From Paracoccus binzhouensis (lineage in GTDB: Bacteria > Pseudomonadota > Alphaproteobacteria > Rhodobacterales > Rhodobacteraceae): a DNA stretch of 64,000 nucleotides. The notes under the pieces were generated by a model, which was given only the letters and a program-made list of their open reading frames with translations, was not told the DNA's origin and searched no databases. Shown here piece after piece: positions 9,541-17,752 of this stretch (position 1 is the stretch's first letter; each line of letters starts with the position of its first letter). A program made the position numbers and the translations under genes. The DNA is taken from contig NZ_JAEHFP010000004.1 of the NCBI RefSeq assembly GCF_016446475.1, forward strand, positions 37,732 to 101,731. The letters run 5' to 3'.

Positions 9541-10086
9541 TCAGGGGTTGATGAAGCGCCCGTCGCGGGGTTCGGGTGCGTCGAATGCCACCCAGATCGG
9601 GCGCGCCATACCGATGACGGCGTCAGCCGGGAGCGGCCCGAAATAGCGGCCATCGAGGCTGTCTCGGACCTCGCGGTTCATGAGGAAGACTTCGCCGTCC
9701 TGAAGCAGGCGGCAGCCCTGCCACTCGGGCAGATCGCGACCCAGCCGATCCCGCGGCAGCGCCTCGCCGAGGACGACGGCATCGACGGTGACTGTCGCGC
9801 CGCTGCGGCAAACGCGCTGTCCCGGCAGGCCTGCGACATGCTTCAAGAGCGGGACATCCGCGCCGATGTAGCCCCGCGTGACCATGAACGCGGCAAGAGG
9901 CGCAGGAGGCATGACCACGACGAGGTCGCCGATCTCCAGCCCGGTCGGGCGCTCGACCCAGTAGAGTCCGAGCGGCACGCTGGCAGATGCATTCCAGATC
10001 AGCCACGCGGGCAGAATTGCGACGGACGGAGCTGCAAGACTCGCCAGGCCCATCGCGGCCAAGAGAAGGATCGCGGGGCGCTTCAT
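9541..10086 (-). CDS. traF: TraF, S26-family pilin-processing peptidase
   Basis: A 181-residue signal-peptidase-like serine protease of the conjugation type. It has an N-terminal membrane segment (about 5-28), a catalytic-serine region NASASVPLGLYWVERP, and a catalytic-lysine region LLKHVAGLPGQRVC. In IncP plasmids TraF matures and cyclises the TrbC pilin; a TrbC is encoded at 2000-2332. The start at 10086 overlaps the end of the DUF2840 gene by four bases. Confidence 0.9.
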   Translation of the reverse strand: MKRPAILLLAAMGLASLAAPSVAILPAWLIWNASASVPLGLYWVERPTGLEIGDLVVVMPPAPLAAFMVTRGYIGADVPLLKHVAGLPGQRVCRSGATVTVDAVVLGEALPRDRLGRDLPEWQGCRLLQDGEVFLMNREVRDSLDGRYFGPLPADAVIGMARPIWVAFDAPEPRDGRFINP

Positions 10087-10601
10087 GGCCAGATCCTGCG
10101 CCGCGCAAGCCAGGCCGCATGCCGCGCCGAGGAATAGACCGACGGGGTTTGTCCGGCGGTCAGGCGATTGTGGACATGGCGCCAGTGATCGGGCGCGACG
10201 GCGGTCGGATCGATCCCCAAGGCTTCGATGTCGTCGATGATTTCCAGCGTGCGCTTGGCTTTTGGCCATCCATCCAGCTGCAGCAGAATCTCGGCACCGG
10301 GATACACGAAGCTCAGCGTCTGGAACGGCTCGGTGCGGAAAACAGCGCGCAGGATGACGAGCCGCGCCGCGACCGTTCCGTGCTCATTTCCGGCCCAACG
10401 GATGCAGGCGAAGACCGCACCGGAGGCGAAGCCGACCCGTCGTCTTTGTCGGTCGATCACCTGTTCCCGGCACAGGTGACCGAAGCGGATCCACTGCTCG
10501 ACGCGGCGTCGCTGGAACGTCAGATCGACCCATGTGATCGACGCATTGGGTCGGTCAGTCGCCGTGTGTCCATCGCGCTGCAGCGGGAGCTTGCCAGTCA
10601 T
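10083..10601 (-). CDS. DUF2840 family protein
   Basis: A 172-residue protein matching the DUF2840 pattern: VDLTFQRRRVEQWIRFG near residues 25-41, GAVFACIRWAGNEHGT, and a C-terminal VYSSARHAAWLARR. These proteins recur between parA and traF in alphaproteobacterial conjugative elements; the function is unknown. It overlaps the ParA remnant upstream and traF downstream by four bases each, so all are probably on one transcript. The family call is from memory of conserved sequence. Confidence 0.85.
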   Translation of the reverse strand: MTGKLPLQRDGHTATDRPNASITWVDLTFQRRRVEQWIRFGHLCREQVIDRQRRRVGFASGAVFACIRWAGNEHGTVAARLVILRAVFRTEPFQTLSFVYPGAEILLQLDGWPKAKRTLEIIDDIEALGIDPTAVAPDHWRHVHNRLTAGQTPSVYSSARHAAWLARRRIWP

Positions 10602-10780
10602 GACGGGGCCCCCTCTTCGGTGGACGGGGGATAGCCGATCAGATCGCGCAACATCGCGGCGCAGGTCTGACCTTGCTGGAAGGCAGAAAGACGGACGCGC
10701 CCACGCAGCTCGGACATGATATCAACGGCAAGGCTGGTGCTGCCGATCCCGCCTTTCTGGCCGAGGAGCGCACGGGTCAT
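10598..10780 (-). pseudogene. parA: ParA-type partition ATPase remnant (internally deleted)
   Basis: Only 60 residues remain of a ParA-like ATPase that is normally about 210. The N-terminus is recognisable (MTRALLGQKGGIGSTSLA), but the P-loop lysine position is altered (GSTS where GKTT is expected). After about 25 residues the frame jumps to what looks like the C-terminal end (RLSAFQQGQTCAAMLRDL). The gene still overlaps repA and DUF2840 by four bases each, so the deletion kept the reading frame. It is probably inactive as an ATPase; a new short function cannot be excluded. Confidence 0.7.
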
Positions 10781-11910
10781 TGCCGTTCCCCCGGCTTGCC
10801 GAGGGGCAGTTCCGGTTCTCGTGGAACGGGCTTGTCGGGCCCCCTTCCCCGCCGCCGATACCCGACCTTGAGCGCGGCACCCGTCCTTGAGATCAGGGTT
10901 TCGACAGCGGTCCTGCGCTCTTCAACGTTAGAATCTTTGTTAGACTCTAAGTTAAGGGCGCGATTTTCTGTTGTGGTGCATGTGGTTAAGCCTGGTTTCG
11001 GTTCCCGATAGCACGAGCCCCCGGTTCCTGATGGCACGATACCCCGGGTTCCCGATGGCACGAGGCCATTCACAGCTTGTCCACAGGGCGCGGCAGGCTC
11101 GAAGGCCAACAGCATGCGGCCGCTGGTTTCGATCTCGGCGAAGAGGACATAGCCGGGCAGCGGCTGGCGGCGGATAATGTCGCGCAGCTCGAAGGCGAAG
11201 CGCTTGAAGGGCGAGAGGCTTCCGGATTTCTGGTGCAGGTGACGGAAATCGAAGCGCCAGCCGCCCGTCTGTCGCCCGCCATGCTTGCGCACAAGGCGGT
11301 AGAGCCAGCGGTCGAGGCCGCCGGTCAGATCGAAATAGGCGCGGTCGATGGTGAGGATCAGGGCGTCGTCGAGGACGGCACGGTAGAACCAGTCCGGGAC
11401 GATCAGCTCGATCCCGTCTGGTCGCCCCCTCGCGTCGCTGCGTTCATGCCATTCATTGATCCAGGAGAAGCGATGGCGCCGGCCCTCGGCGGGCTGGCGG
11501 ATCGTCGTCGCCACCGTGGTCGATTGCAGCCGGTCCAGCGCGGCCTTCAGGCGTTGATAGTCCCGCAGCGACGTACCGCGCCCGGTGAAATTGAGGATCT
11601 CATAAGGTGTAGCCGCCATCAGACGTGAGGTGCGCAGGCCCGCATCGCGCGCCTCGACGATCTGGCTCGCCGCCCATATCAGGATGTCGGCATCCCAGAT
11701 CGTGGCCATGCCGTGGTCGGGCACGGCCTCGACCCGGATCGCCACATTCCCCGCGACGAAATCGATGGGGCGGATGCGCGGCGACTTGGACAGGGAGAAG
11801 AACGGATAGGCCATGAGATCCTGCGCGTCACGTGGGGCGAACTCCCCCGGAAGCGCCCGAAAGAGGTCGAGTTGGCCGCGCTCGGAGGCGCTGCGGGGCG
11901 TCGGGGGCAT
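10777..11910 (-). CDS. repA: RepA, replication initiator protein A (RPA type)
   Basis: A 377-residue replication initiator of the RPA family found on alphaproteobacterial plasmids and integrative elements. Conserved blocks include AYPFFSLSKSPRIRPIDF (about 34-51), WDADILIWAASQIVEARD, and DWFYRAVLDDALILTIDRAY with FDLTGGLDRWLYRLVRKHGG. Between about residues 282 and 304 the protein has repeated VPSGT units that translate iteron-like DNA repeats. The C-terminal tail is basic and low in complexity. It suggests the element can replicate, at least transiently, after excision or transfer. Confidence 0.9.
   Translation of the reverse strand: MPPTPRSASERGQLDLFRALPGEFAPRDAQDLMAYPFFSLSKSPRIRPIDFVAGNVAIRVEAVPDHGMATIWDADILIWAASQIVEARDAGLRTSRLMAATPYEILNFTGRGTSLRDYQRLKAALDRLQSTTVATTIRQPAEGRRHRFSWINEWHERSDARGRPDGIELIVPDWFYRAVLDDALILTIDRAYFDLTGGLDRWLYRLVRKHGGRQTGGWRFDFRHLHQKSGSLSPFKRFAFELRDIIRRQPLPGYVLFAEIETSGRMLLAFEPAAPCGQAVNGLVPSGTRGIVPSGTGGSCYREPKPGLTTCTTTENRALNLESNKDSNVEERRTAVETLISRTGAALKVGYRRRGRGPDKPVPREPELPLGKPGERQ
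10999..11064. repeat. Three iteron-like direct repeats inside repA
   Basis: Three 19-base copies of the pattern [CG]GGTTCC[CT]GAT[AG]GCACGA[GT] start at 10999, 11022 and 11046, spaced 23 and 24 bases apart, about two helical turns. On the coding strand they encode repeated VPSGT residues in RepA. Regular spacing close to two turns and the link to an initiator gene are typical of iterons, so this is a candidate origin or copy-control site. That role is inferred. Confidence 0.65.
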
Positions 11911-11928
11911 GAGAAACCGGAAGGGCCG

Positions 11929-12210
11929 TCAGCGAGTCGCGCGCACAGGAACGGCATGCGGCGACGCCGTCTGGCGCTTGGCCGGCAGGACCTGACCGCG
12001 CGGATCGGAGGTCGAGGTGACCGAACCGCGGGCGACCCAAGCCGTCAGGTCATCGACCGAATAGATGACGCGCCCGCCGAGCTTGTGATAGGCGGGGCCG
12101 GTTCCGTAGGTGCGGTGCTTTTCCAGCGTGCGCGCCGACAGGCTGAGGAACGTGGCCGCTTCCTTGGTACGCAGATAGCGTGGCGGCAGAACGGCGAGAT
12201 CGGGTCGCAT
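11929..12210 (-). CDS. AlpA-like helix-turn-helix DNA-binding protein
   Basis: A 93-residue protein with an excisionase/AlpA-like winged helix-turn-helix: PRYLRTKEAATFLSLSARTL, then EKHRTYGTGPAYHKLGGRVI and YSVDDLTAWVARG. The tail is basic. Genes of this kind lie immediately before repA in related elements and may control replication or excision. The ATG at 12210 (MRPDLAVLPP) gives the family's normal length; a longer start at 12249 is less likely. Confidence 0.85.
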   Translation of the reverse strand: MRPDLAVLPPRYLRTKEAATFLSLSARTLEKHRTYGTGPAYHKLGGRVIYSVDDLTAWVARGSVTSTSDPRGQVLPAKRQTASPHAVPVRATR

Positions 12211-12249
12211 GTATGGGGCCTCCGTGGGTCTGTGGAAGGCCGTCGGCAA

Positions 12250-12840
12250 AGGACGGCCTGTCCCGCGCAGGCTGGCGAAGAAAGACCGGAGAGGGGATGA
12301 GGAAGATTGGGGGCGGAAGTATCCTACCCCCTTGGGAGATTAGCCTCGGGGGATGGGGTTCAACAGCAGGCGAGAGGTTCCGACTACCCGGGCTGCTTGG
12401 TTGCGATAAACAGCTTTGCGGACCCTCGGGACCTTCGCCGCGGGGCCCGATCTCCGCTGCACTCGCGAAGGCACTCGGGAGCAAGGGCAGAGAGCGTTCA
12501 TTTGGCTTTCTTTGGGTTTCGTCCTTGGCCGCCTAAAGCGGCCATTCGGCGGAGGGGATGGGTCTGACATCCAACCTTCTCTTGTGGATGCCGCCCTCAT
12601 TTGCAAGGAATTTCTGAACTTTAGACATGTGATCGAGTGCGGACTCTTGTCAGGCCTGTTAGCGCGGCCCGATAGATGCCGCTGGCCGGGATGGTGATGC
12701 GCGGACCGGGGCCAAATCTCCGACAGCGAGCTCGAAGCTCTGAGAAGGTTGCTGGTTTGCCCAACCCGGATCATGTCGATCATTTGCCCATTCGGATCAC
12801 GCCTTCCTCACAACTCTGCGTTCCGGTTTCGCGGTTTGCT
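12250..12840. other. About 590 bases without a recognisable gene
   Basis: No reading frame on either strand here resembles a known family. In related elements a DUF6499/DUF2285 gene normally lies next to this HTH gene; here it is found more than 22 kb away at 35036-35801, so this gap is probably the left junction of the inserted cargo. It presumably also holds the promoter of the HTH-repA operon. Confidence 0.5.
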
Positions 12841-12846
12841 GCCGGA

Positions 12847-13879
12847 TCAAGCAGCGCTGGCGATCACCGGATCGCGATAGCCTTCACCGCGCGTGAGCAT
12901 CGCCCAGATGCCGCGCGCCATCTTATTGGCCAGTGCAAAGGCCGCGACTAACGGCGGCTTGCGTTCCAGCATGCGCTCAAGCCAAGGGTTTTGAGGTGCA
13001 CCACGATGCAGGGCCCAGCGGACCACCGCCATCGCTCCGGTGACAAGCAGTCGCCGGATGTCCCGCTGCCCCATCTTCGATGTTTTCCCCAGCCTCTGTT
13101 TTCCGCCTGAAGAATGTTGCCGCGGCACCAACCCGAGCCAAGGCGGCAAAATCGCGGCCACGCCGGAACTGCCCCATCGGCGGCGCGAAGGTTTCGACCG
13201 CGAGCACGGTGATCGGTCCGACACCCGGCATGGTCTGTAATTGCCGGGGCATGGCGGCCGCCCTGGACGCGGCGGTGAGCTTTGCCGAAACTGCGGCGAG
13301 GCGGGACGACAACAGATCGATCTGCTCCAGAACCATGCGATAGATGTCTCGCGCGAGGTCAGGCAGGCCCGAACTCGGATCATCAACCATCTTCGCCAAC
13401 CGCGGGATGTATCCGACCCCTTCCGGCGCCACGTGCCCGAATTCATAGAGGTGCGCGCGCAGGGCGTTGATCGCCTCGGTCCGCTGCTTCACGATCTGCT
13501 CACGAGCGCGAAATGCCACCGCCCGGGCCTGCTGTTCTTCGGTCTTGGGTTCGACGAACCGCATGGTCGGACGCGTGGCCGCCTCCGCGATTGCTTCCGC
13601 GTCGGCCGCATCGTTTTTCTGACGCTTGATGAATGGCTTGACATAATGCGGCGCAATCAGCCGGACACGGTGCCCATGGGCGGTCAGTTCTCGTGTCCAG
13701 TGATGGGCGCTTGGGCAAGCCACCATCGCCACACCGCATGCGGAATGATCCGCCATGAAGCGCGCAAACTGCTGTCGCGACAGCTTCTTGCGGAAAACGA
13801 CCGCCCCATCCGCTCCCGCCCCGTGCAGCTGGAACACGTCCTTTGCCAGATCGACCCCGATGATGCTAACTTCTTCCAT
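12847..13879 (-). pseudogene. IS110-family transposase, frameshifted
   Basis: An IS110-type DEDD transposase. The N-terminal domain (SIIGVDLAKDVFQLHGAG) has the first acidic residue, followed by RQKNDAADAEAIAEAATRP. The C-terminal transposase_20 region contains LQTMPGVGPITVLAVETFAP. Near 13140 the frame shifts by one base: upstream it reads ...GRDFAALARVG, whereas the family sequence WLGLVPRQHSSGGKQRLGKT continues in the next frame to a stop at 12847. One surplus A in the AA at 13140-13141 (plus strand) explains it. With that base removed the protein would be about 343 residues, full length. IS110 elements lack clear inverted ends, so the element borders were not set. Confidence 0.85.
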
Positions 13880-13984
13880 GGATGCCCTCTCCTTCAGCTT
13901 GTGCTTCGACACCACGAGTATGGCACATCGCGATGCCGTCAGGGTGAGAGCGGCATCCACCCCATCTCCACCTTAAAGCATTGA

Positions 13985-14104
13985 TTACATTAGATTATGT
14001 GAGGTTTCTTCACTCGTTTGGCAACAATTGCCACTCTGCAGCGAGCGCCATTGTGCTGGCTACTATTATCGCCTATCGACGATTAACGTACAGACGGATG
14101 GTTC
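13985..14104 (+). promoter_or_regulatory. Probable ars operon promoter/operator region
   Basis: The 120 bases between the IS110 remnant and arsR contain two short dyads that could serve as ArsR sites: ACAT-TAGATT-ATGT near 13988-14001 and an ATCG/CGAT pair near 14069-14082, shortly before the arsR ATG. ArsR repressors normally bind such a site next to their own gene and release it on arsenite binding. I cannot tell which dyad, if either, is used. Confidence 0.35.
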
Positions 14105-14428
14105 ATGCAGGACACTGACATCGAAATCGCTGAACTGGCCAAGGCGCTCGCGCATCCGGCAAGACTGCGCATCCTGCGACTGCTGCTCGCCACGCCCGGC
14201 TGCATCGGCGGCGACATCGTGGGCGCTGTCGGCCTGGCGCAGTCCACGGTCTCCGAGCACCTGCGCATCCTGAAGGCTGCCGGGGTCATCACGGGCGAGA
14301 TATCCGGCCCGCGCATCTGCTACGCGCTGAACCCCGCTGCGCTTGAACCGCTGGCCGACTTTATCGGCACGCTGACCGGCCCATCCGCTGCGGTCTGCTG
14401 CGTGCCTGAGGAGAAGGAAATTTCATGA
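14105..14428 (+). CDS. arsR: ArsR-family arsenic-responsive repressor
   Basis: A 107-residue winged-helix repressor: [18 protein letters not shown] (about 12-29) and the recognition region [20 protein letters not shown] (about 46-65). Candidate arsenite ligands are a cysteine in TPGCIGG (about residue 34) and a CysCys pair near the C-terminus (about 98-99), rather than the ELCVC motif of classic plasmid ArsR. First gene of a plus-strand ars operon; its stop overlaps the acr3 start by four bases. Confidence 0.92.
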   Translation: MQDTDIEIAELAKALAHPARLRILRLLLATPGCIGGDIVGAVGLAQSTVSEHLRILKAAGVITGEISGPRICYALNPAALEPLADFIGTLTGPSAAVCCVPEEKEIS

Positions 14429-15444
14429 GCCTGTTCGAACGTTGGCTGACCCTCTGGGTCGCGCTGTGCATCCTGGCCGGGCTCGTCCTCGGCAACCTCG
14501 CGCCGGGTCTCTTCGGCGCGCTGGCCGCGCTGGAAGTCGCTTCGGTCAACCTCGTCGTCGCCGTCCTGATCTGGGCGATGGTCTATCCGATGATGATCGC
14601 AGTGGATCTGGGCTCGCTGAAGGCGGTGGGACAGCGCCCGAAGGGCCTCGTGATCACGCTTGCCGTGAACTGGCTGATCAAGCCCTTCACCATGGCGGCG
14701 CTTGCCGTGCTGTTCTTCAACCACGTCTTCGCCGGACTGATCGACCCGGAGCGCGCGCCGGAATACATCGCCGGGCTGATCCTGCTCGGGGCGGCGCCGT
14801 GCACGGCGATGGTCTTTGTCTGGTCACAGCTGACAAAGGGCGATCCCAACTACACGCTGGTGCAGGTCTCCGTGAACGACCTGATCATGGTGGTCGCCTT
14901 CGCCCCCATCGTGGCCTTCCTTCTGGGCGTGACCGACATCAGCGTCCCTTGGGAGACACTGATCCTGTCGGTCGTCCTTTATATCGTCATTCCGCTGATC
15001 GCGGGTCTCCTGACGCGCCGGGCGCTGATCGCGAAAGGCGGCGAGGCCGCGGTGACCGCGTTCACGGCGCGAATCAAGCCGGCCTCGGTGGTCGGGCTGC
15101 TGGCGACCGTGGTGCTGCTCTTCGGTTTTCAGGGGCCGGTGATCCTCGCGCAACCGCTGCTAATCGCGCTGATCGCAGTCCCGATCGTCATCCAGTCGTA
15201 CGGCATCTTCGCCCTTGGATATGGATGGGCCTGGCTGTGGGCCGTGCCCCACCGGGTCGCCGCGCCCTGCGCGCTGATCGGCACGTCGAACTTCTTCGAA
15301 CTGGCAGTCGCCGTGGCGATCGGGCTTTTCGGGCTGAACTCCGGTGCGGCGCTGGCCACCGTGGTGGGGGTGCTGGTCGAGGTGCCGGTGATGCTGAGCC
15401 TCGTCGCCATTGCGAACCGGACACGCGAGAGTTTCCCGGCGTGA
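14425..15444 (+). CDS. acr3: ACR3-family arsenite efflux transporter
   Basis: A 339-residue membrane protein with about ten hydrophobic segments. It has the ACR3 signatures [20 protein letters not shown] near residues 52-71, [20 protein letters not shown] (with the conserved cysteine) near 113-132, and [20 protein letters not shown] near 148-167. It exports arsenite using the proton motive force. The start overlaps arsR by four bases and its stop overlaps the GTG start of arsC, so the four ars genes look like one coupled operon. Confidence 0.94.
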   Translation: MSLFERWLTLWVALCILAGLVLGNLAPGLFGALAALEVASVNLVVAVLIWAMVYPMMIAVDLGSLKAVGQRPKGLVITLAVNWLIKPFTMAALAVLFFNHVFAGLIDPERAPEYIAGLILLGAAPCTAMVFVWSQLTKGDPNYTLVQVSVNDLIMVVAFAPIVAFLLGVTDISVPWETLILSVVLYIVIPLIAGLLTRRALIAKGGEAAVTAFTARIKPASVVGLLATVVLLFGFQGPVILAQPLLIALIAVPIVIQSYGIFALGYGWAWLWAVPHRVAAPCALIGTSNFFELAVAVAIGLFGLNSGAALATVVGVLVEVPVMLSLVAIANRTRESFPA

Positions 15445-15872
15445 GCACCTTCCCGGTCGTCATCCACCACAATCCCGACTGCGGCACGTCCCGCAACGTG
15501 CTCGGCATCATCCAGGCGGCTGGATACGAGCCGACCGTCATCGACTATCTGAAGGAGGGCTGGACGCGTCCGCAGCTTCTGGCGCTGTTCGCCGCCGCCG
15601 GGATCACGGTGCGCGAGGCACTCCGGGTCAAGCGCTCCCCGGCCGAGGAGTTGGGGCTCACCGCACCGGACGTCTCCGACGAGGCATTGCTGGATGCCAT
15701 GACGCGCCACCCGATCCTCGTGAACCGCCCTATCGTCTGTACGCCGATGGGCGTCAGGCTCTGCCGCCCGTCCGAGACTGTCCTCGATCTGCTCGAGACG
15801 CTCCCTCCGGGTCCGCTCGTCAAGGAGGACGGCCAATTGATCATTGACGCCGAGGGAAACCGGATTGCCTGA
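15441..15872 (+). CDS. arsC: ArsC, glutaredoxin-linked arsenate reductase
   Basis: A 143-residue arsenate reductase that makes arsenite for export by Acr3. It has the N-terminal motif [16 protein letters not shown] with the catalytic cysteine near residue 12, and [11 protein letters not shown] with the conserved arginine farther on. The start is GTG at 15441, overlapping the acr3 stop (GTGA). No ATG gives a complete domain, which decides the start. Its stop lies just inside the start of arsH. Confidence 0.92.
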   Translation: MSTFPVVIHHNPDCGTSRNVLGIIQAAGYEPTVIDYLKEGWTRPQLLALFAAAGITVREALRVKRSPAEELGLTAPDVSDEALLDAMTRHPILVNRPIVCTPMGVRLCRPSETVLDLLETLPPGPLVKEDGQLIIDAEGNRIA

Positions 15873-16599
15873 CACATTGACCGATCTGACCACACCGCAG
15901 CTCGACGAGACGAGTTTCTCCGCAATCGACTATGACCGGCTGATGTCGGCTGCCATCAGCACGCATCCGCCCCGCATCCTGATCCTCTACGGCTCGCTCC
16001 GGGCGCGATCGTTCAGCCGACTGTCGGCCGAGGAAGCCGGTCGCATTCTCACAGCGCTCGGGGCGGAGGTCCGGTTCTTCAACCCCTCAGGCCTGCCGCT
16101 GGTAGACGACGGGGTGGATGCCAGCCACCCGAAGGTGCGGGAGCTGCGTGATCTGGTGACCTGGTGCGAAGGCATGGTCTGGTCGAGCCCCGAGCGGCAC
16201 GGCGCGATGACCGGCCTCATGAAGACGCAGATCGACTGGATTCCGCTGTCCGAGGGCGCCGTGCGACCGACGCAGGGTAAGACGCTGGCAGTGATGCAGG
16301 TGTCGGGCGGCTCGCAGAGCTTCAACGCGGTCAACCAGATGCGGGTTCTCGGGCGCTGGATGCGGATGCTGACTATCCCCAACCAGTCCTCCATCCCCAA
16401 GGCGTTTCAGGAGTTCGACGAGGCGGGACGAATGCGCCCGTCGCCACTCTACGACCGGATCGTGGATGTCATGGAGGAGCTGGTGAAGTTCACGCTGCTC
16501 ACGCGCGATCGGAAGGCGTATCTCGTGGACCGCTACTCCGAGCGCAAGGAAACGGCGGCCGCGCTCATGAAGCGGGTGAACCTCTCCGCCGCAACCTGA
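15865..16599 (+). CDS. arsH: ArsH, NADPH-dependent FMN reductase / organoarsenical oxidase
   Basis: A 244-residue flavodoxin-fold protein with the ArsH signatures [20 protein letters not shown] (FMN binding), [20 protein letters not shown] and [20 protein letters not shown]. ArsH proteins oxidise trivalent methyl-arsenicals and reduce flavin or quinones. No ATG lies early enough; TTG at 15865 has GAGG nine bases upstream and is preferred, with TTG at 15844 as an alternative. It overlaps the arsC end by eight bases. Confidence 0.9.
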   Translation: MPDTLTDLTTPQLDETSFSAIDYDRLMSAAISTHPPRILILYGSLRARSFSRLSAEEAGRILTALGAEVRFFNPSGLPLVDDGVDASHPKVRELRDLVTWCEGMVWSSPERHGAMTGLMKTQIDWIPLSEGAVRPTQGKTLAVMQVSGGSQSFNAVNQMRVLGRWMRMLTIPNQSSIPKAFQEFDEAGRMRPSPLYDRIVDVMEELVKFTLLTRDRKAYLVDRYSERKETAAALMKRVNLSAAT

Positions 16600-16635
16600 G
16601 CGCAGGGCGATGTCGCGAGGCCCGTTTGCGCCGCC

Positions 16636-17560
16636 TCATGTTCGCCTGAGGGCCAGCAGAGCGGCGAAGGAGGCAACCCCGATCCCGGCCGTCAGCCAGA
16701 TCGCCGAGAGGCCCCATGTGGTCAGCGGGGCACCGAAGATCAGGGGCGCCGCTGCTTGCAGGATGCGGGCGGGCGCATTCAGCCAGCCGATCCGCCGCCC
16801 GTATCCCGCCGACCCGAACAACGCCAGCGGCAGAGTGCCCTTGGCTATCGTGAGGATCCCGTTCCCCGCCCCATGCAGGAGCGCGAAGGCATAGGCCGCG
16901 GGACCTCCGAAGCTCACCAGCGCCACCGCGGCGACGGGATGCGCCGCTGCCGCCACGCGGGTCGAGACGAGCGGGTGGAACCAGCGCAGCAGGCCGAACT
17001 CCAGCACCCGCGCTGCGACCTGCGCCGGGCCGATCAACGCTCCTGCCGCGATGGCGACAGCCGTGCTGGCCCCGGCGGCCTGCAGAAGGCCTGGCAGATG
17101 CGCGGCCATGGCGGTCGAGTTGAACCAGGTCGCGGCAAAGACGAAGGCCAGCAGCACAGCGCAAGGCGGGATGGAGGAGGGCCGTCCTCGACCGGCGTCG
17201 CCACTCCGGCTGCCGTCTTGGTGCCTTTCGGCAGCCACGCGTTCAGCGGCAACGCCACTGCCAGATGGATCAGCGCCCAGCCGAGGCAGGCTTCGCGCCA
17301 GCCCCATGTCGCCAGCATCAGCCCCGAAAGCGGCCAGCCGACCGTGCTCGCGATCCCGGCGATGAGGGTAATGCCGGTGATCGGACCTCGCGCGTCCTTG
17401 CCATAGATCCCGGCCAGCGTTGCGAACCCTGTCTCGTAGAGCCCTATGCCCATGCCGAGCCCGATCACGGCCCAGCCGGCGAACAGAACCAGGGGCGTCG
17501 CAGCCAGCGCGAGCAGCCCGAGCCCCGCTGCGAAGACAAGGTTCGCCGCCTTGAAGGGCG
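16636..17560 (-). pseudogene. MFS exporter remnant beside the ars operon (N-terminally truncated, frameshifted)
   Basis: A major facilitator protein in two frames. The upstream part reads LFAGWAVIGLGMGIGLYETG and GITLIAGIASTVGWPLSGLM; the downstream part reads LLAFVFAATWFNSTAMAAHL through GIGVASFAALLALRRT. The frame changes between about 17158 and 17180. Together they give about 300 residues against about 390-400 for intact members, and the first helices are missing, replaced by IS66-derived sequence. It converges on the ars operon, and MFS arsenic exporters (ArsK/ArsJ-like) are often found there, so an arsenic role is likely but inferred. It is probably inactive. Confidence 0.75.
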
Positions 17561-17589
17561 AGAGGTGATTGGCCCGACCGGCTCGATCC

Positions 17590-17698
17590 GGGTGTCGGCG
17601 AGCCAAGCGTTGAGATCGGCTCCGCTGAGCTTGGCCGTTTCGATCAGGGTGTAGGGCGGAAAGATGGAGAAACCAGCAGCCGTCAAGCATCTCTGCAT
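17590..17698 (-). mobile_element. IS66-family transposase C-terminal scrap
   Basis: The frame just upstream of the MFS remnant encodes YTLIETAKLSGADLNAWLAD, which matches the end of IS66 TnpC transposases (usual form LIETAKLNGVDPQAWLADV). No other IS66 part is visible. It marks an old insertion or deletion event that removed the start of the MFS gene, and it lies at the downstream border of the phaC cassette. Confidence 0.6.
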
Positions 17699-17752
17699 AG
17701 GGTCACGCCGTCGCGCTTACCCCCAAACGATCTCGACCGAAGCTGAAGGTGA

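Noticed and set aside
14442..15872. A 476-codon frame that appears to fuse unknown sequence to ArsC
   Set aside because: The first part is an off-frame reading of acr3; the true arsC starts at GTG 15441, overlapping the acr3 stop.
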